From the NCBI RefSeq assembly GCF_018398875.1, contig NZ_JAGWDK010000003.1, forward strand, positions 248,001 through 312,000: a stretch of DNA of 64,000 bases, written 5' to 3'. The notes below the pieces were generated by a model. The model saw nothing but the letters and a program-made list of their open reading frames with translations, was not told the origin of the DNA and did no database searches. The position numbers were made by a program, and so were the translations under genes. Position 1 is the stretch's first letter; each line of letters starts with the position of its first letter. Below are positions 51,159-59,157 of this stretch, in pieces. The DNA comes from Bradyrhizobium sp. sGM-13. GTDB lineage: Bacteria > Pseudomonadota > Alphaproteobacteria > Rhizobiales > Xanthobacteraceae.

Positions 51159-52514
51159 ATGAGCACGTCCCTCTCCCCCTTGCTTGCCCCGATGCTGTCG
51201 AGCGCGGCGATGCGTGCCGTCTGCGACGACATGACGAGCCTGCAGAACATGCTGGATTTCGAGGCGGCGCTGGCGCGCGCCGAGGCTGCCGCCGGGGTGA
51301 TTCCGGCAAGCGCGGCCGATCCGATTGCCAGCGCGTGCCGAGCCGAATCATTCGACGTCGCCGCATTGGCTGAGGCGGCGACCAAGGCCGGCAACCTCGC
51401 GATCCCTCTCGTCAAGGCGCTGACCGCAAAGGTCGCCAAATCGGACGCGGCGGCGGCACGCTATGTCCACTGGGGCGCGACCAGCCAGGACGTCATCGAC
51501 ACTGCCGCTATGCTCGGTCTTCGCGCCGGCATCGATGCGCTGCTGGCCGACATCGATCGCGCGATCGCCGGCTTTGCAGGACTGGCGCGACAGCACCGCC
51601 ACACGCCGGTGGTCGCCCGCACCTGGCTGCAGCATGCGCTGCCGATGCCGTTCGGACTAAAGCTCGCCGAATATGCTGCTGCATTGCATCGCTCGAAGCT
51701 GCGCCTGCAGCGCATGGGCAGCGAGGCGCTGGCCCTGCAATTCGGCGGCGCGGCCGGCACGCTTGCGGCCCTCGGTGATAAGGGATTAGCGGTCGCGGAA
51801 GAACTGGCCGAGGAACTGAAGCTGCCGCTGCCTGACGCGCCCTGGCACACCCACCGCGACCGCATCGCGGAAGCAGCCTCTGTATTGGCCATCATCGCCG
51901 GCACTTGCGGCAAGATCGCGCGCGATGTCTCCTTAATGATGCAGACCGATGTCGGCGAAGCGTTCGAGCCCTCGGGCGAAGGCCGCGGCGGCTCTTCCAC
52001 CATGCCGCACAAGCGCAATCCGGTGGCGGCAGCCAGCGCGCTCGCGGCAGCCACCATGGCGCCCAATCTCGCAGCGACGATATTTGCCGCGCAAGTGCAG
52101 GATCACGAGCGCAGCGCCGGTCCGTGGCACGCGGAATGGCCGACACTGCCGACGCTGTTGCTCGTCACCTCGGGTGCGCTTGCAGCCATTGTGGACATCG
52201 CGGAAGGGCTCGAAGTCGACGCCGCGCGCATGCGCGCCAATCTCGACGCGACCGGCGGGCTGATCATGGCCGAAGCGGTGGCGATGGCGTTGGCCGAAAA
52301 GATCGGCAAGAGCGACGCGCATCATCTGGTCGAGGCTGCCAGCAGGAAGGCAGTCAAGGACAAGAAACGTCTACGCGATGTGCTGCTAGATGATGCGAAC
52401 GTCACCGCACAGCTTGATGCCGACACGATTGCAAAACTGTTCGAGCCGATGGCCTATCAGGGCGCCTCGCAAGCCCTGATCGACCGCCTGCTCGCTTCGC
52501 TGGACGACAAATAA
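51159..52514 (+). CDS. pcaB: 3-carboxy-cis,cis-muconate cycloisomerase
   Basis: 451 residues, a fumarase-superfamily lactonising enzyme of the protocatechuate branch of the beta-ketoadipate pathway. The signature GEGRGGSSTMPHKRNPVAAA carries the catalytic serine region. AARYVHWGATSQDVIDTAAM and VVARTWLQHALPMPFGLKLA are the other conserved regions. Length fits. pcaD follows 17 bases later on the same strand. The pcaHG dioxygenase genes are not in the window. Divergent from coxG. Confidence 0.94.
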   Translation: MSTSLSPLLAPMLSSAAMRAVCDDMTSLQNMLDFEAALARAEAAAGVIPASAADPIASACRAESFDVAALAEAATKAGNLAIPLVKALTAKVAKSDAAAARYVHWGATSQDVIDTAAMLGLRAGIDALLADIDRAIAGFAGLARQHRHTPVVARTWLQHALPMPFGLKLAEYAAALHRSKLRLQRMGSEALALQFGGAAGTLAALGDKGLAVAEELAEELKLPLPDAPWHTHRDRIAEAASVLAIIAGTCGKIARDVSLMMQTDVGEAFEPSGEGRGGSSTMPHKRNPVAAASALAAATMAPNLAATIFAAQVQDHERSAGPWHAEWPTLPTLLLVTSGALAAIVDIAEGLEVDAARMRANLDATGGLIMAEAVAMALAEKIGKSDAHHLVEAASRKAVKDKKRLRDVLLDDANVTAQLDADTIAKLFEPMAYQGASQALIDRLLASLDDK

Positions 52515-52531
52515 GAAGCCGGAGGACTGCC

Positions 52532-53314
52532 ATGCCGATGATCAACGCCGACGGATGCCTGCTCAACGTATCCGTCGAAGGCCGCGACGGCGGACCGACG
52601 CTGATGCTGTCGAACTCGCTGGGCTCGACCGTGCAGATGTGGGAGCCGCAGATGAAGGCGCTCACCCAGGTGTTCCGCGTCATCCGCTACGACCGGCGCG
52701 GCCATGGCAAGTCGAGCGTGCCGCCCGGGCCCTACTCGCTGGAACGATTCGGCCGCGACGTGCTGGCGATCCTCGACGATCTCAACGTCGCGCGGACGCA
52801 TTGGTGCGGCCTGTCGATGGGCGGCATGGTCGGGCAATGGCTGGGCGCCAACGCGCCCGATAGGTTCGGCAAGATCATCCTGTCCAATACCACCTGCTAT
52901 TACCCGGACCCGACGCGCTGGCATGAGCGCATCAAGGCGGTGAAGGAAGGCGGCATCGCCGCGGTGGCCGATACCGTGATTGCCGGCTGGCTGACGGCGG
53001 ACTTTCGCGAGCGCGAGCCGCAGATCACCGCCAACATGAAGGCGATGATGCTGACCACGCCGGTCGAGGGCTACATCGCCTGCTGCGAAGCGCTGTCGAC
53101 GCTCGATCAGCGCGAACTGCTGCCCAAGATCAAGAGCCCGACGCTGGTGATCGCCGGCCGCCAGGACATGTCGACGACGGTCGCCGACGCCGAATTCATG
53201 CGCAGCCGGATCCCCGGCGCGAGCATGACGCTGCTCGATGCCGCGCATATTTCGAATGTCGAGCAACCGCACGCCTTCACCGACGCGGTGATCGGTTTTC
53301 TGACGCAACGGTAG
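52532..53314 (+). CDS. pcaD: 3-oxoadipate enol-lactonase
   Basis: 260 residues, alpha/beta-hydrolase. The nucleophile elbow is HWCGLSMGGMVGQWLGANAP, the oxyanion region is LSNSLGSTVQMWEPQM, the acid is in LVIAGRQDMSTTVADAEFM, and the histidine is in LLDAAHISNVEQPHAF. It hydrolyses 3-oxoadipate enol-lactone to 3-oxoadipate. It sits in pcaB-pcaD-pcaC order, with a dispersed repeat between it and pcaC. ATG 52532 follows GGAGGA. Confidence 0.94.
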   Translation: MPMINADGCLLNVSVEGRDGGPTLMLSNSLGSTVQMWEPQMKALTQVFRVIRYDRRGHGKSSVPPGPYSLERFGRDVLAILDDLNVARTHWCGLSMGGMVGQWLGANAPDRFGKIILSNTTCYYPDPTRWHERIKAVKEGGIAAVADTVIAGWLTADFREREPQITANMKAMMLTTPVEGYIACCEALSTLDQRELLPKIKSPTLVIAGRQDMSTTVADAEFMRSRIPGASMTLLDAAHISNVEQPHAFTDAVIGFLTQR

Positions 53315-53352
53315 CTAACCAGAGACGTCATTGTGAGCGAAGCGAAGTGGCC

Positions 53353-53454
53353 GTCATTCCGGGGCGATGCGAAGCATCGAACTACGATGTGCAGTTGCAC
53401 ATCGGAGAATCTCGAGATTCCGGGTCTGGTGCTGACGCACCATCCCGGAATGAC
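53353..53454. repeat. Dispersed CATTCCGG palindromic element, copy 5
   Basis: GTCATTCCGGGGCG to CATCCCGGAATGAC, with the core GAATCTCGAGATTCC and one TGCAGTTGCA arm. It lies between pcaD and pcaC. Confidence 0.85.
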
Positions 53455-53502
53455 GGCGTCTCCGTTGTCGCTTCACTCGCAATGACGGGGAGGAGGACCT
53501 CA

Positions 53503-53895
53503 ATGGACGACAACCAACGCCGCGACGACGGCATGGCGCAGCGCCGCAAGGTGCTCGGCGATGAATGGGTCGACAAGTCGATCAAGAACCGCAACGCGTT
53601 CAATACCGATTTCCAGGACCTGATCACCCGCTACGCCTGGGGCGACATCTGGACCCGAGCGCATTTCGACCACCGCACCCGCCGCGTGCTCGTGATCGGC
53701 ACCATGGTGGCGCTGGGACAGTGGGATGAATTCCGCCTGCATGTGCGCGCAGCGCTCACTGAGGGCGGCTTCACGCCCGACGACATCAAGGAAATCCTGC
53801 TGCAGCAGGCGATCTATTGCGGCGTGCCGGCCGCCAACCACGCCGTCAAGGAGGCGAACGCGATCATCGCCGAATTGGGTTTGCTGACGAGCTAG
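53503..53895 (+). CDS. pcaC: 4-carboxymuconolactone decarboxylase
   Basis: 130 residues from ATG 53503, with GGAGGAGG ahead; the longer frame reads through the repeat. The conserved PcaC fold is RRKVLGDEWVDKSIKNRNAF, NTDFQDLITRYAWGDIWTR, then VLVIGTMVALGQWDEFRLHV and EILLQQAIYCGVPAANHAVK with the functional cysteine and histidine. It removes CO2 from 4-carboxymuconolactone to give the PcaD substrate. Third gene of the pca operon. Confidence 0.94.
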   Translation: MDDNQRRDDGMAQRRKVLGDEWVDKSIKNRNAFNTDFQDLITRYAWGDIWTRAHFDHRTRRVLVIGTMVALGQWDEFRLHVRAALTEGGFTPDDIKEILLQQAIYCGVPAANHAVKEANAIIAELGLLTS

Positions 53896-54043
53896 CCAGA
53901 CGCTATCCCGTGTCCCGGACGCGGCGCGGCATGAAGTGACGCGACGCAGAGCCGGGACGCAGGGCGGCTGCATCTGGGTCCCGGCTCTGCGGCGCACCGC
54001 CAAGGGGCGCTGCACCGCGTCCGGGACACGAAGGTGGCCGCAC

Positions 54044-54083
54044 AAAAAGAAAGGCCCCACCTTTTCGGCGGGGCTTTCTTTCT
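54044..54083 (-). terminator. Terminator after the Gln/Pro-rich small gene
   Basis: AAAGAAAGGCCCCACC and GGCGGGGCTTTCTTT form a long stem around TTTTC. On the minus strand it ends in TTTCTTTTTG. It lies 18 bases after the small-gene stop and may also stop pcaC transcription from the other side. Confidence 0.8.
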
Positions 54084-54101
54084 GTCCTGGCATGTGCCCT
54101 T

Positions 54102-54260
54102 CTACTCTGGCATCTGCCGCGGATCCTGACTGGGTTTCTGGCCCTGACGGCCCGGATCCTGCTGCTGGCCCGGCTTCTGGCCGCCGCCCTGCTGCTGCTG
54201 ACCGGGCTTCTGACCCGGGTTCTGATTCTGCTGACCCGGGTTCTGGTTCATCTTGCTCAT
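54102..54260 (-). CDS. Small Gln/Pro/Gly repeat protein
   Basis: 52 residues from ATG 54260, with GGAG eight bases upstream. The sequence MSKMNQNPGQQNQNPGQKPG continues with QQQQGGGQKPGQQQDPGRQG and ends QKPSQDPRQMPE. NPGQ/KPGQ motifs recur five times. There is no hydrophobic core, so it should be disordered. A strong terminator follows immediately, supporting a real monocistronic gene. It lies between the pca and liv operons. Function unknown. Confidence 0.68.
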   Translation of the reverse strand: MSKMNQNPGQQNQNPGQKPGQQQQGGGQKPGQQQDPGRQGQKPSQDPRQMPE

Positions 54261-54535
54261 CAAGGGATCTCCGTTGTTGGGGCGTAGCCCGAACTAACGG
54301 AGAGCCACGGCGTCCGTTGCAGCGGAACAGCGGTTCCGGTGGGATCGTCGGAAGGCAATGCCGTGTCCGGAGTGTGGCGCCGGAACCGCCTGCGCAAAAA
54401 CTAGCTCTGTACAAGCCAAATAAGCCGCAGCCGGCGCTGTTGCCGCCCCCAGTTCCCACTGTTAGAAAATGCCACGACGCGTCGTCATGGGCTGCCGGAG
54501 CTCTCGCCGCGTCTTCATACGACAAACGGCAGCGC

Positions 54536-55453
54536 ATGGATTATTTCGCCCAGCAACTGATCAACGGCCTCGTGCTCGGCTCGATCTACGGCCTGATCGC
54601 CATCGGCTACACCATGGTCTACGGCATCGTCGGCATGATCAATTTCGCCCATGGCGATATTTTCATGATCGGCGGCTTCATCGCCCTGATCACCTTCCTG
54701 ATCCTGGTCTCGTTCGGGCTTACCGCCATCCCGCTCATCCTCCTGATCGTGCTGCTGGTATCGATGGCGATCACCGCGCTTTACGGTTGGACGGTGGAGC
54801 GCATCGCCTACCGGCCGCTGCGGCACTCGTTCCGCCTGGCGCCCATGCTCTCGGCCATCGGCATGTCATTCGTGCTGACCAATTATTCGCAGGTAGCCCA
54901 AGGCGCGCGCGTCAAACCGGTGCCGCCGATCATCACCGGCGGCTATACCCTGCATGAGGGGGCCGAAGGCTTTGTCGTGCAGCTTTCCAACATCCAGATC
55001 ATCGTCGTCGTCACCACGATCGTGCTGCTCGCGCTGTTCACCTGGCTGGTATCGAGCACCCGGCTCGGCCGCGACATGCGTGCCTGCGAACAGGATCAGA
55101 CCATGGCCTCCCTGCTCGGCGTCGATGTCGACCGCACCATTTCCATGACGTTCGTGATTGGCGCTGCGCTCGCTGCGGTGGCCGGCATGATGTACCTGCT
55201 CTATTACGGGCTGGTCGATTTTTTCATGGGCTTCGTCGCCGGCATCAAGGCGTTCACCGCCGCAGTGCTCGGCGGCATCGGCTCGCTGCCCGGGGCGATG
55301 CTCGGCGGCCTGCTGATCGGCCTGATCGAGACGCTGTGGTCGGCTTATTTCTCGGTTGAGTACAAGGACGTCGCCGCGTTCTCGATCCTGATCGTGGTCC
55401 TGATCTTCCTTCCGACCGGCCTGCTCGGCCGGCCTGAAGTCGAAAAAGTCTGA
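54536..55453 (+). CDS. livH: Branched-chain amino acid ABC permease LivH
   Basis: 305 residues from ATG 54536; the longer open frame runs over the antisense small gene. Eight or so hydrophobic helices. QLINGLVLGSIYGLIAIGYT and VYGIVGMINFAHGDIFMIGG are the N-terminal LivH signature, GRDMRACEQDQTMASLLGVD the EAA-type loop contacting the ATPases, and AVLGGIGSLPGAMLGGLLIG the last conserved loop. Overlaps livM by one base. The transporter imports branched-chain or related amino acids. Confidence 0.93.
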   Translation: MDYFAQQLINGLVLGSIYGLIAIGYTMVYGIVGMINFAHGDIFMIGGFIALITFLILVSFGLTAIPLILLIVLLVSMAITALYGWTVERIAYRPLRHSFRLAPMLSAIGMSFVLTNYSQVAQGARVKPVPPIITGGYTLHEGAEGFVVQLSNIQIIVVVTTIVLLALFTWLVSSTRLGRDMRACEQDQTMASLLGVDVDRTISMTFVIGAALAAVAGMMYLLYYGLVDFFMGFVAGIKAFTAAVLGGIGSLPGAMLGGLLIGLIETLWSAYFSVEYKDVAAFSILIVVLIFLPTGLLGRPEVEKV

Positions 55454-56787
55454 TGGACGGCCGCAGCGTGAGCGCACCCCCCGCCGCCCAAACCTCGCGC
55501 ACCCCTGGCGCCGCCTTCATCCTGAAGAAAGCGCTGATCAGCGCGTTCGTGGCGCTGGTGCTGTTTTCGCTGATGATCGGCGTGCGCACCGAGGCCGGCC
55601 CGCAGGGGCAGTTGGTCTACTGGACGCGCTTCGACGACCTCGCCATCATGGTCGCAGCCGTATTCGGCGGCAGCATCCTCGTCGAGTTGCTGCGGCGATG
55701 GTGGGGACCGGTCGACACCGTCAGGGTGGTGCCACCTTCGGTGCAAAGCGCGCTGTCGCTTGCCGGACGCCTGGTAGCGCCGGTGCTGCTGGTATTCACG
55801 TTCCTGGTGCCGGTCCTCTTCTACAATGAGCGCTATATTCTCGACCTCGCCATCCTCGTGCTGACTTACGTCATGCTCGGCTGGGGACTGAACGTGGTGG
55901 TCGGGCTCGCCGGCCTGCTCGACCTCGGCTATGTCGCGTTCTACGCGGTTGGCGCCTATTCCTATGCGCTGCTGGCCACCAATTTCGGGCTGTCGTTCTG
56001 GATCTGCCTACCGCTCGCCGGCATCCTCGCGGCATTCTGGGGCGTGCTGCTCGGCTTTCCCGTGCTGCGGCTGCGCGGCGACTATCTCGCCATCGTCACG
56101 CTGGCCTTCGGCGAGATCATCCGCCTCGTCCTGATCAACTGGCAGACCCTGACCGGCGGCCCGAACGGCGTCACCGGCATTCCCCGACCCACCCTGTTCG
56201 GCATCCCGCTGACGCCAGCCGACGACGGGCTTGCCGCCCTGCTCGGCATCGAATTCTCGCCGACGCACCGCATCGTATTTCTGTTCTACATTATCCTGGC
56301 GCTAGCGCTGCTCACCAACTGGGTCACGATCCGCCTGCGCCGCCTGCCCCTCGGCCGCGCCTGGGAAGCGTTGCGCGAAGACGAAGTCGCCTGCCGCGCG
56401 CTCGGCATCAACACCACCACGACCAAGCTGACGGCATTTGCAACGGGCGCGTTGTTCGGCGGTCTTGCCGGCGCGTTCTTCGCGACCCGACAAGGCTTCA
56501 TCAGCCCGGAATCCTTCACTTTCCACGAATCGGCGCTGGTGCTGGCGATCGTGGTGCTGGGCGGGATGGGCTCGCAACTTGGCGTCGCGCTGGCAGCGCT
56601 CGCCATGATCGGCGGCTTCGAGCTGTTTCGCGGGCTCGACCAGTACCGCATGCTGGTGTTCGGCATGGCGATGGTGCTCTTGATGATCTGGCGGCCGCGC
56701 GGCCTGGTCGGCCATCGCGCGCCGACCGTGTTCCTCAAGCGTAGCCAGACGATCTCGTCAGACCTTGTCAAGGAGGGACACGGATGA
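55453..56787 (+). CDS. livM: Branched-chain amino acid ABC permease LivM
   Basis: 444 residues, longer than LivH because of an N-terminal extension with extra helices (about 1-120). The core is YVMLGWGLNVVVGLAGLLDL, GYVAFYAVGAYSYALLATNF, RLRGDYLAIVTLAFGEIIRL, and the coupling loop GRAWEALREDEVACRALGIN. Partner permease of LivH. Overlaps livH by one base and livG by four (ATGA), so the whole set is translationally coupled. Confidence 0.94.
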   Translation: MDGRSVSAPPAAQTSRTPGAAFILKKALISAFVALVLFSLMIGVRTEAGPQGQLVYWTRFDDLAIMVAAVFGGSILVELLRRWWGPVDTVRVVPPSVQSALSLAGRLVAPVLLVFTFLVPVLFYNERYILDLAILVLTYVMLGWGLNVVVGLAGLLDLGYVAFYAVGAYSYALLATNFGLSFWICLPLAGILAAFWGVLLGFPVLRLRGDYLAIVTLAFGEIIRLVLINWQTLTGGPNGVTGIPRPTLFGIPLTPADDGLAALLGIEFSPTHRIVFLFYIILALALLTNWVTIRLRRLPLGRAWEALREDEVACRALGINTTTTKLTAFATGALFGGLAGAFFATRQGFISPESFTFHESALVLAIVVLGGMGSQLGVALAALAMIGGFELFRGLDQYRMLVFGMAMVLLMIWRPRGLVGHRAPTVFLKRSQTISSDLVKEGHG

Positions 56788-57617
56788 GCGGCGATCCGAT
56801 TCTCTCCGTTGATCGCCTGTCGATGCGCTTCGGCGGCATCGTCGCCGTCAACGACCTCTCGTTCGACGCCGAGCGGCGCAAGATCACCGCGCTGATCGGG
56901 CCGAACGGCGCCGGCAAGACCACCGTCTTCAACTGCATCACCGGCTTCTACAAGCCGACTTCGGGCGCCATCGGCCTTACCCATGATGATGGCCGCGCCA
57001 TCCGGCTCGAGCGGCTGAACGATTTCCGGATTGCCAAACTGGCCAAGGTCGCACGTACCTTCCAGAACATCCGCCTGTTTCCCGGCATGACGGCGCTGGA
57101 AAACTTGATGGTCGCGCAGCACAACGCGCTGATGCGCGCTTCCGGGTTGACGTTCCTTGGCCTGATCGGCGCGCCGTCTTGGCACCACGCCGAACAGGCC
57201 GCGATCGATCTGGCGCGGACATGGCTCGAGCGCATCGGTCTTCTGGATCGTGCCGACGATGCCGCCGGCAACCTGCCCTATGGCGACCAGCGGCGACTTG
57301 AGATCGCGCGCGCAATGTGCACCCAGCCCGCCCTGCTCTGCCTCGACGAGCCGGCTGCGGGATTGAATGCGCGCGAAAGCGCTGCATTGAGCGAATTGCT
57401 GCTCTCGATCCGCGCCGACCAGGGCGCCTCGATCCTTTTGATCGAGCACGACATGAGCGTAGTGATGCAAATCTCCGACCACGTCGTGGTGATGGACCAC
57501 GGCGTCAAGATCGCCGAAGGCACGCCGCGCGAGGTCCGCGACGATCCCAAGGTGATCGCCGCCTATCTCGGCGCCGACGAGGAGGAAGCCATCGCGGTGA
57601 TGGAGAGCGGGACGTGA
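56784..57617 (+). CDS. livG: Branched-chain amino acid ABC ATPase LivG
   Basis: 277 residues. Walker A is ALIGPNGAGKTTVFNCITGF, the Q-loop VARTFQNIRLFPGMTALENL, the signature LPYGDQRRLEIARAM, Walker B LLCLDEPAAGLNARES, and the H-loop LIEHDMSVVM. The C-terminal BCA_ABC_TP_C extension (GTPREVRDDPKVIAAYLGAD) is typical of LivG. The start overlaps livM. Downstream, livF does not follow directly: a DUF559 gene intervenes. Confidence 0.94.
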   Translation: MSGDPILSVDRLSMRFGGIVAVNDLSFDAERRKITALIGPNGAGKTTVFNCITGFYKPTSGAIGLTHDDGRAIRLERLNDFRIAKLAKVARTFQNIRLFPGMTALENLMVAQHNALMRASGLTFLGLIGAPSWHHAEQAAIDLARTWLERIGLLDRADDAAGNLPYGDQRRLEIARAMCTQPALLCLDEPAAGLNARESAALSELLLSIRADQGASILLIEHDMSVVMQISDHVVVMDHGVKIAEGTPREVRDDPKVIAAYLGADEEEAIAVMESGT

Positions 57618-57641
57618 GCGAGCCGCGCGATAAACCCACCT

Positions 57642-57693
57642 CCCCCTGCAAGGGGGAGGTCGACCGCGAAGCGGGCGGGTGGGGGTCACGCTT
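57642..57693. repeat. CTCCCCCTGCAAGGGGGAG palindrome at the DUF559 gene start
   Basis: CCTCCCCCTGCAAGGGGGAGG is a short palindrome, followed by TCGACCGCGAAGCGGGCGGG and GTGGGGGTCACGC. It belongs to a common dispersed hairpin type. A second similar element lies at the 3' end of the same gene. Confidence 0.65.
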
Positions 57694-57709
57694 TTCCCGC
57701 ACGAAAGAT

Positions 57710-58135
57710 ATGACCGCTAGGGCGCGATCTCTCCGCGCAAACATGACCGACGCAGAATTGCGGCTGTGGCGTGCGCTGCGCCGTGACCAACTGAATGGCC
57801 TTTCATTCAGAAAGCAGCATCCGATCGGGCCGTACACAGTCGACTTCTATTGCTCCCGTCTTCGGCTCGCTGTCGAAGTGGATGGCGGACAACACGCAGA
57901 ACAGCGTAAGCAAGCCGATGATCGTCGAACACAATGGCTTGCCGAGAAAGGCGTTACCGTCGTTCGCTACTGGAACAACGATGTCCTTGCGAACCTGGAG
58001 GGCGTGCTTAGCGATCTCCTGGCGCACACCGAGAGGCTTGCGCAAGCGGCTGCAACCCCCACCCCAACCCTCCCCCTTTCAGGGGGAGGGGGAACCGACA
58101 AGCTCGCGCCGGGCGAAGAAGAGAGCGAGTCATGA
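57710..58135 (+). CDS. DUF559 (VSR-like endonuclease fold) protein
   Basis: 141 residues from ATG 57710; a GTG at 57614 overlapping the livG stop would add 32 residues encoded by repeat sequence. The DUF559 core is ARSLRANMTDAELRLWRALR, LNGLSFRKQHPIGPYTVDFY, then RLRLAVEVDGGQHAEQRKQ with acidic residues of the nuclease-like site, and LAEKGVTVVRYWNNDVLANL. Biological role unknown. Placed inside the liv operon, bounded by palindromes; its stop overlaps the livF start (ATGA). Confidence 0.82.
   Translation: MTARARSLRANMTDAELRLWRALRRDQLNGLSFRKQHPIGPYTVDFYCSRLRLAVEVDGGQHAEQRKQADDRRTQWLAEKGVTVVRYWNNDVLANLEGVLSDLLAHTERLAQAAATPTPTLPLSGGGGTDKLAPGEEESES
58055..58096. repeat. CTCCCCCTTTCAGGGGGAG palindrome at the DUF559 gene end
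   Basis: ACCCCAACCCTCCCCCTTTC is followed by AGGGGGAGGGGG. It resembles the element at 57642, encodes the Pro/Thr-rich tail of the DUF559 protein and gives that gene repeat-like flanks on both sides. Confidence 0.6.
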
Positions 58136-58866
58136 CTCACCCCCTGCTCGCGATCCGCTCGCTGCGGGCGGCCTATGGCAAGATCGAGGCGTTGAAGGGC
58201 GTCGATCTCGACATCAATGCCGGCGAGATCGTCGCGCTGATCGGCGCCAACGGCGCCGGCAAGTCGACGTTGATGATGACGATCTTCGGCCGGCCCCGTG
58301 CCCGCGCCGGCCGCATCGAGTTCGACGGCCGGGATATTACCGGCGTGCCGACGCATGAGATTGCGCGGCTGCGGATTGCCCAGTCGCCCGAAGGCCGCCG
58401 GATTTTCCCGCGCATGAGCGTGGCGGAAAACCTGCAGATGGGCGCCGACGCCACCGACTCCAGCGAGGCCGACCGGGCGAGCGGCCTGGAACGCGTTTTC
58501 GCGCTGTTCCCGCGGCTCAAGGAACGCATGACCCAGCGCGGCGGCACGTTGTCCGGCGGCGAGCAGCAGATGCTGGCGATCGGCCGGGCCCTGATGAGCC
58601 GGCCGCGCCTGTTGATGCTGGACGAGCCGTCGCTGGGGCTGGCGCCCCTGATCGCGCGGCAGATTTTCGATGCGATCCGGACCCTGAACCGGCAGGACGG
58701 CCTGACCGTGCTGATCGTGGAGCAGAACGCCAACCACGCGCTGAAATTGGCCCATCGCGGCTATGTCATGGTCAACGGCCTGATCACGCTGTCCGGAACC
58801 GGCAGCGAATTGCTGCAGCGCCCGGAAATCCGCGCCGCCTATCTGGAGGGCGGCCGGCGGGAGTAA
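58132..58866 (+). CDS. livF: Branched-chain amino acid ABC ATPase LivF
   Basis: 244 residues. Walker A is ALIGANGAGKSTLMMTIFGR, the Q-loop RIAQSPEGRRIFPRMSVAEN, the signature LSGGEQQMLAIGRAL, Walker B LLMLDEPSLGLAPLIARQIF, and the H-loop IVEQNANHALKLAHRGYVM. LivF pairs with LivG to power the LivHM permease. Start ATG 58132 overlaps the DUF559 stop, so translation of livF now depends on that inserted gene. livK follows after 291 bases. Confidence 0.94.
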   Translation: MTHPLLAIRSLRAAYGKIEALKGVDLDINAGEIVALIGANGAGKSTLMMTIFGRPRARAGRIEFDGRDITGVPTHEIARLRIAQSPEGRRIFPRMSVAENLQMGADATDSSEADRASGLERVFALFPRLKERMTQRGGTLSGGEQQMLAIGRALMSRPRLLMLDEPSLGLAPLIARQIFDAIRTLNRQDGLTVLIVEQNANHALKLAHRGYVMVNGLITLSGTGSELLQRPEIRAAYLEGGRRE

Positions 58867-58887
58867 CGGAGTGGGCTATCTCCCCGG

Positions 58888-59010
58888 GTCGTCCCCGCGA
58901 ACGCGGGGATCCATACGCCGCGGCCCACCGTTTAGGGCGACGGGATAGTTACCTTCTGCCATAGCCGGCGCCGGTGGCTATGGGTCCCTGCTTTCGCAGG
59001 GACGACAGCG
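58888..59010. repeat. Dispersed CGTCCCCGCG-type repeat
   Basis: GTCGTCCCCGCGAACGCGGG at the left pairs loosely with CTGCTTTCGCAGGGACGACA at the right. An inner CCATACGCCGCGGCCCACCG lies between. It fills most of the gap between livF and livK, whose remaining part must hold the livK promoter. Confidence 0.6.
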
Positions 59011-59157
59011 ATGCTGCGGCAAGATGCGGCGAACCGACCGTGGATTTGCCCGAAATTTGCCGATGACTTCGCCGTAAAATCAGCCGACAATAGGCGTGAT
59101 TTTGGTACCCGGCCTGCCGGGTGCTTCCCGAAATTGACTGACCTGCGAGGACACCTC

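Noticed and set aside
57642..58096. CRISPR-like or integron-like structure around the DUF559 gene
   Set aside because: Only two dissimilar palindromes, with no regular spacing and no cas or integrase gene.
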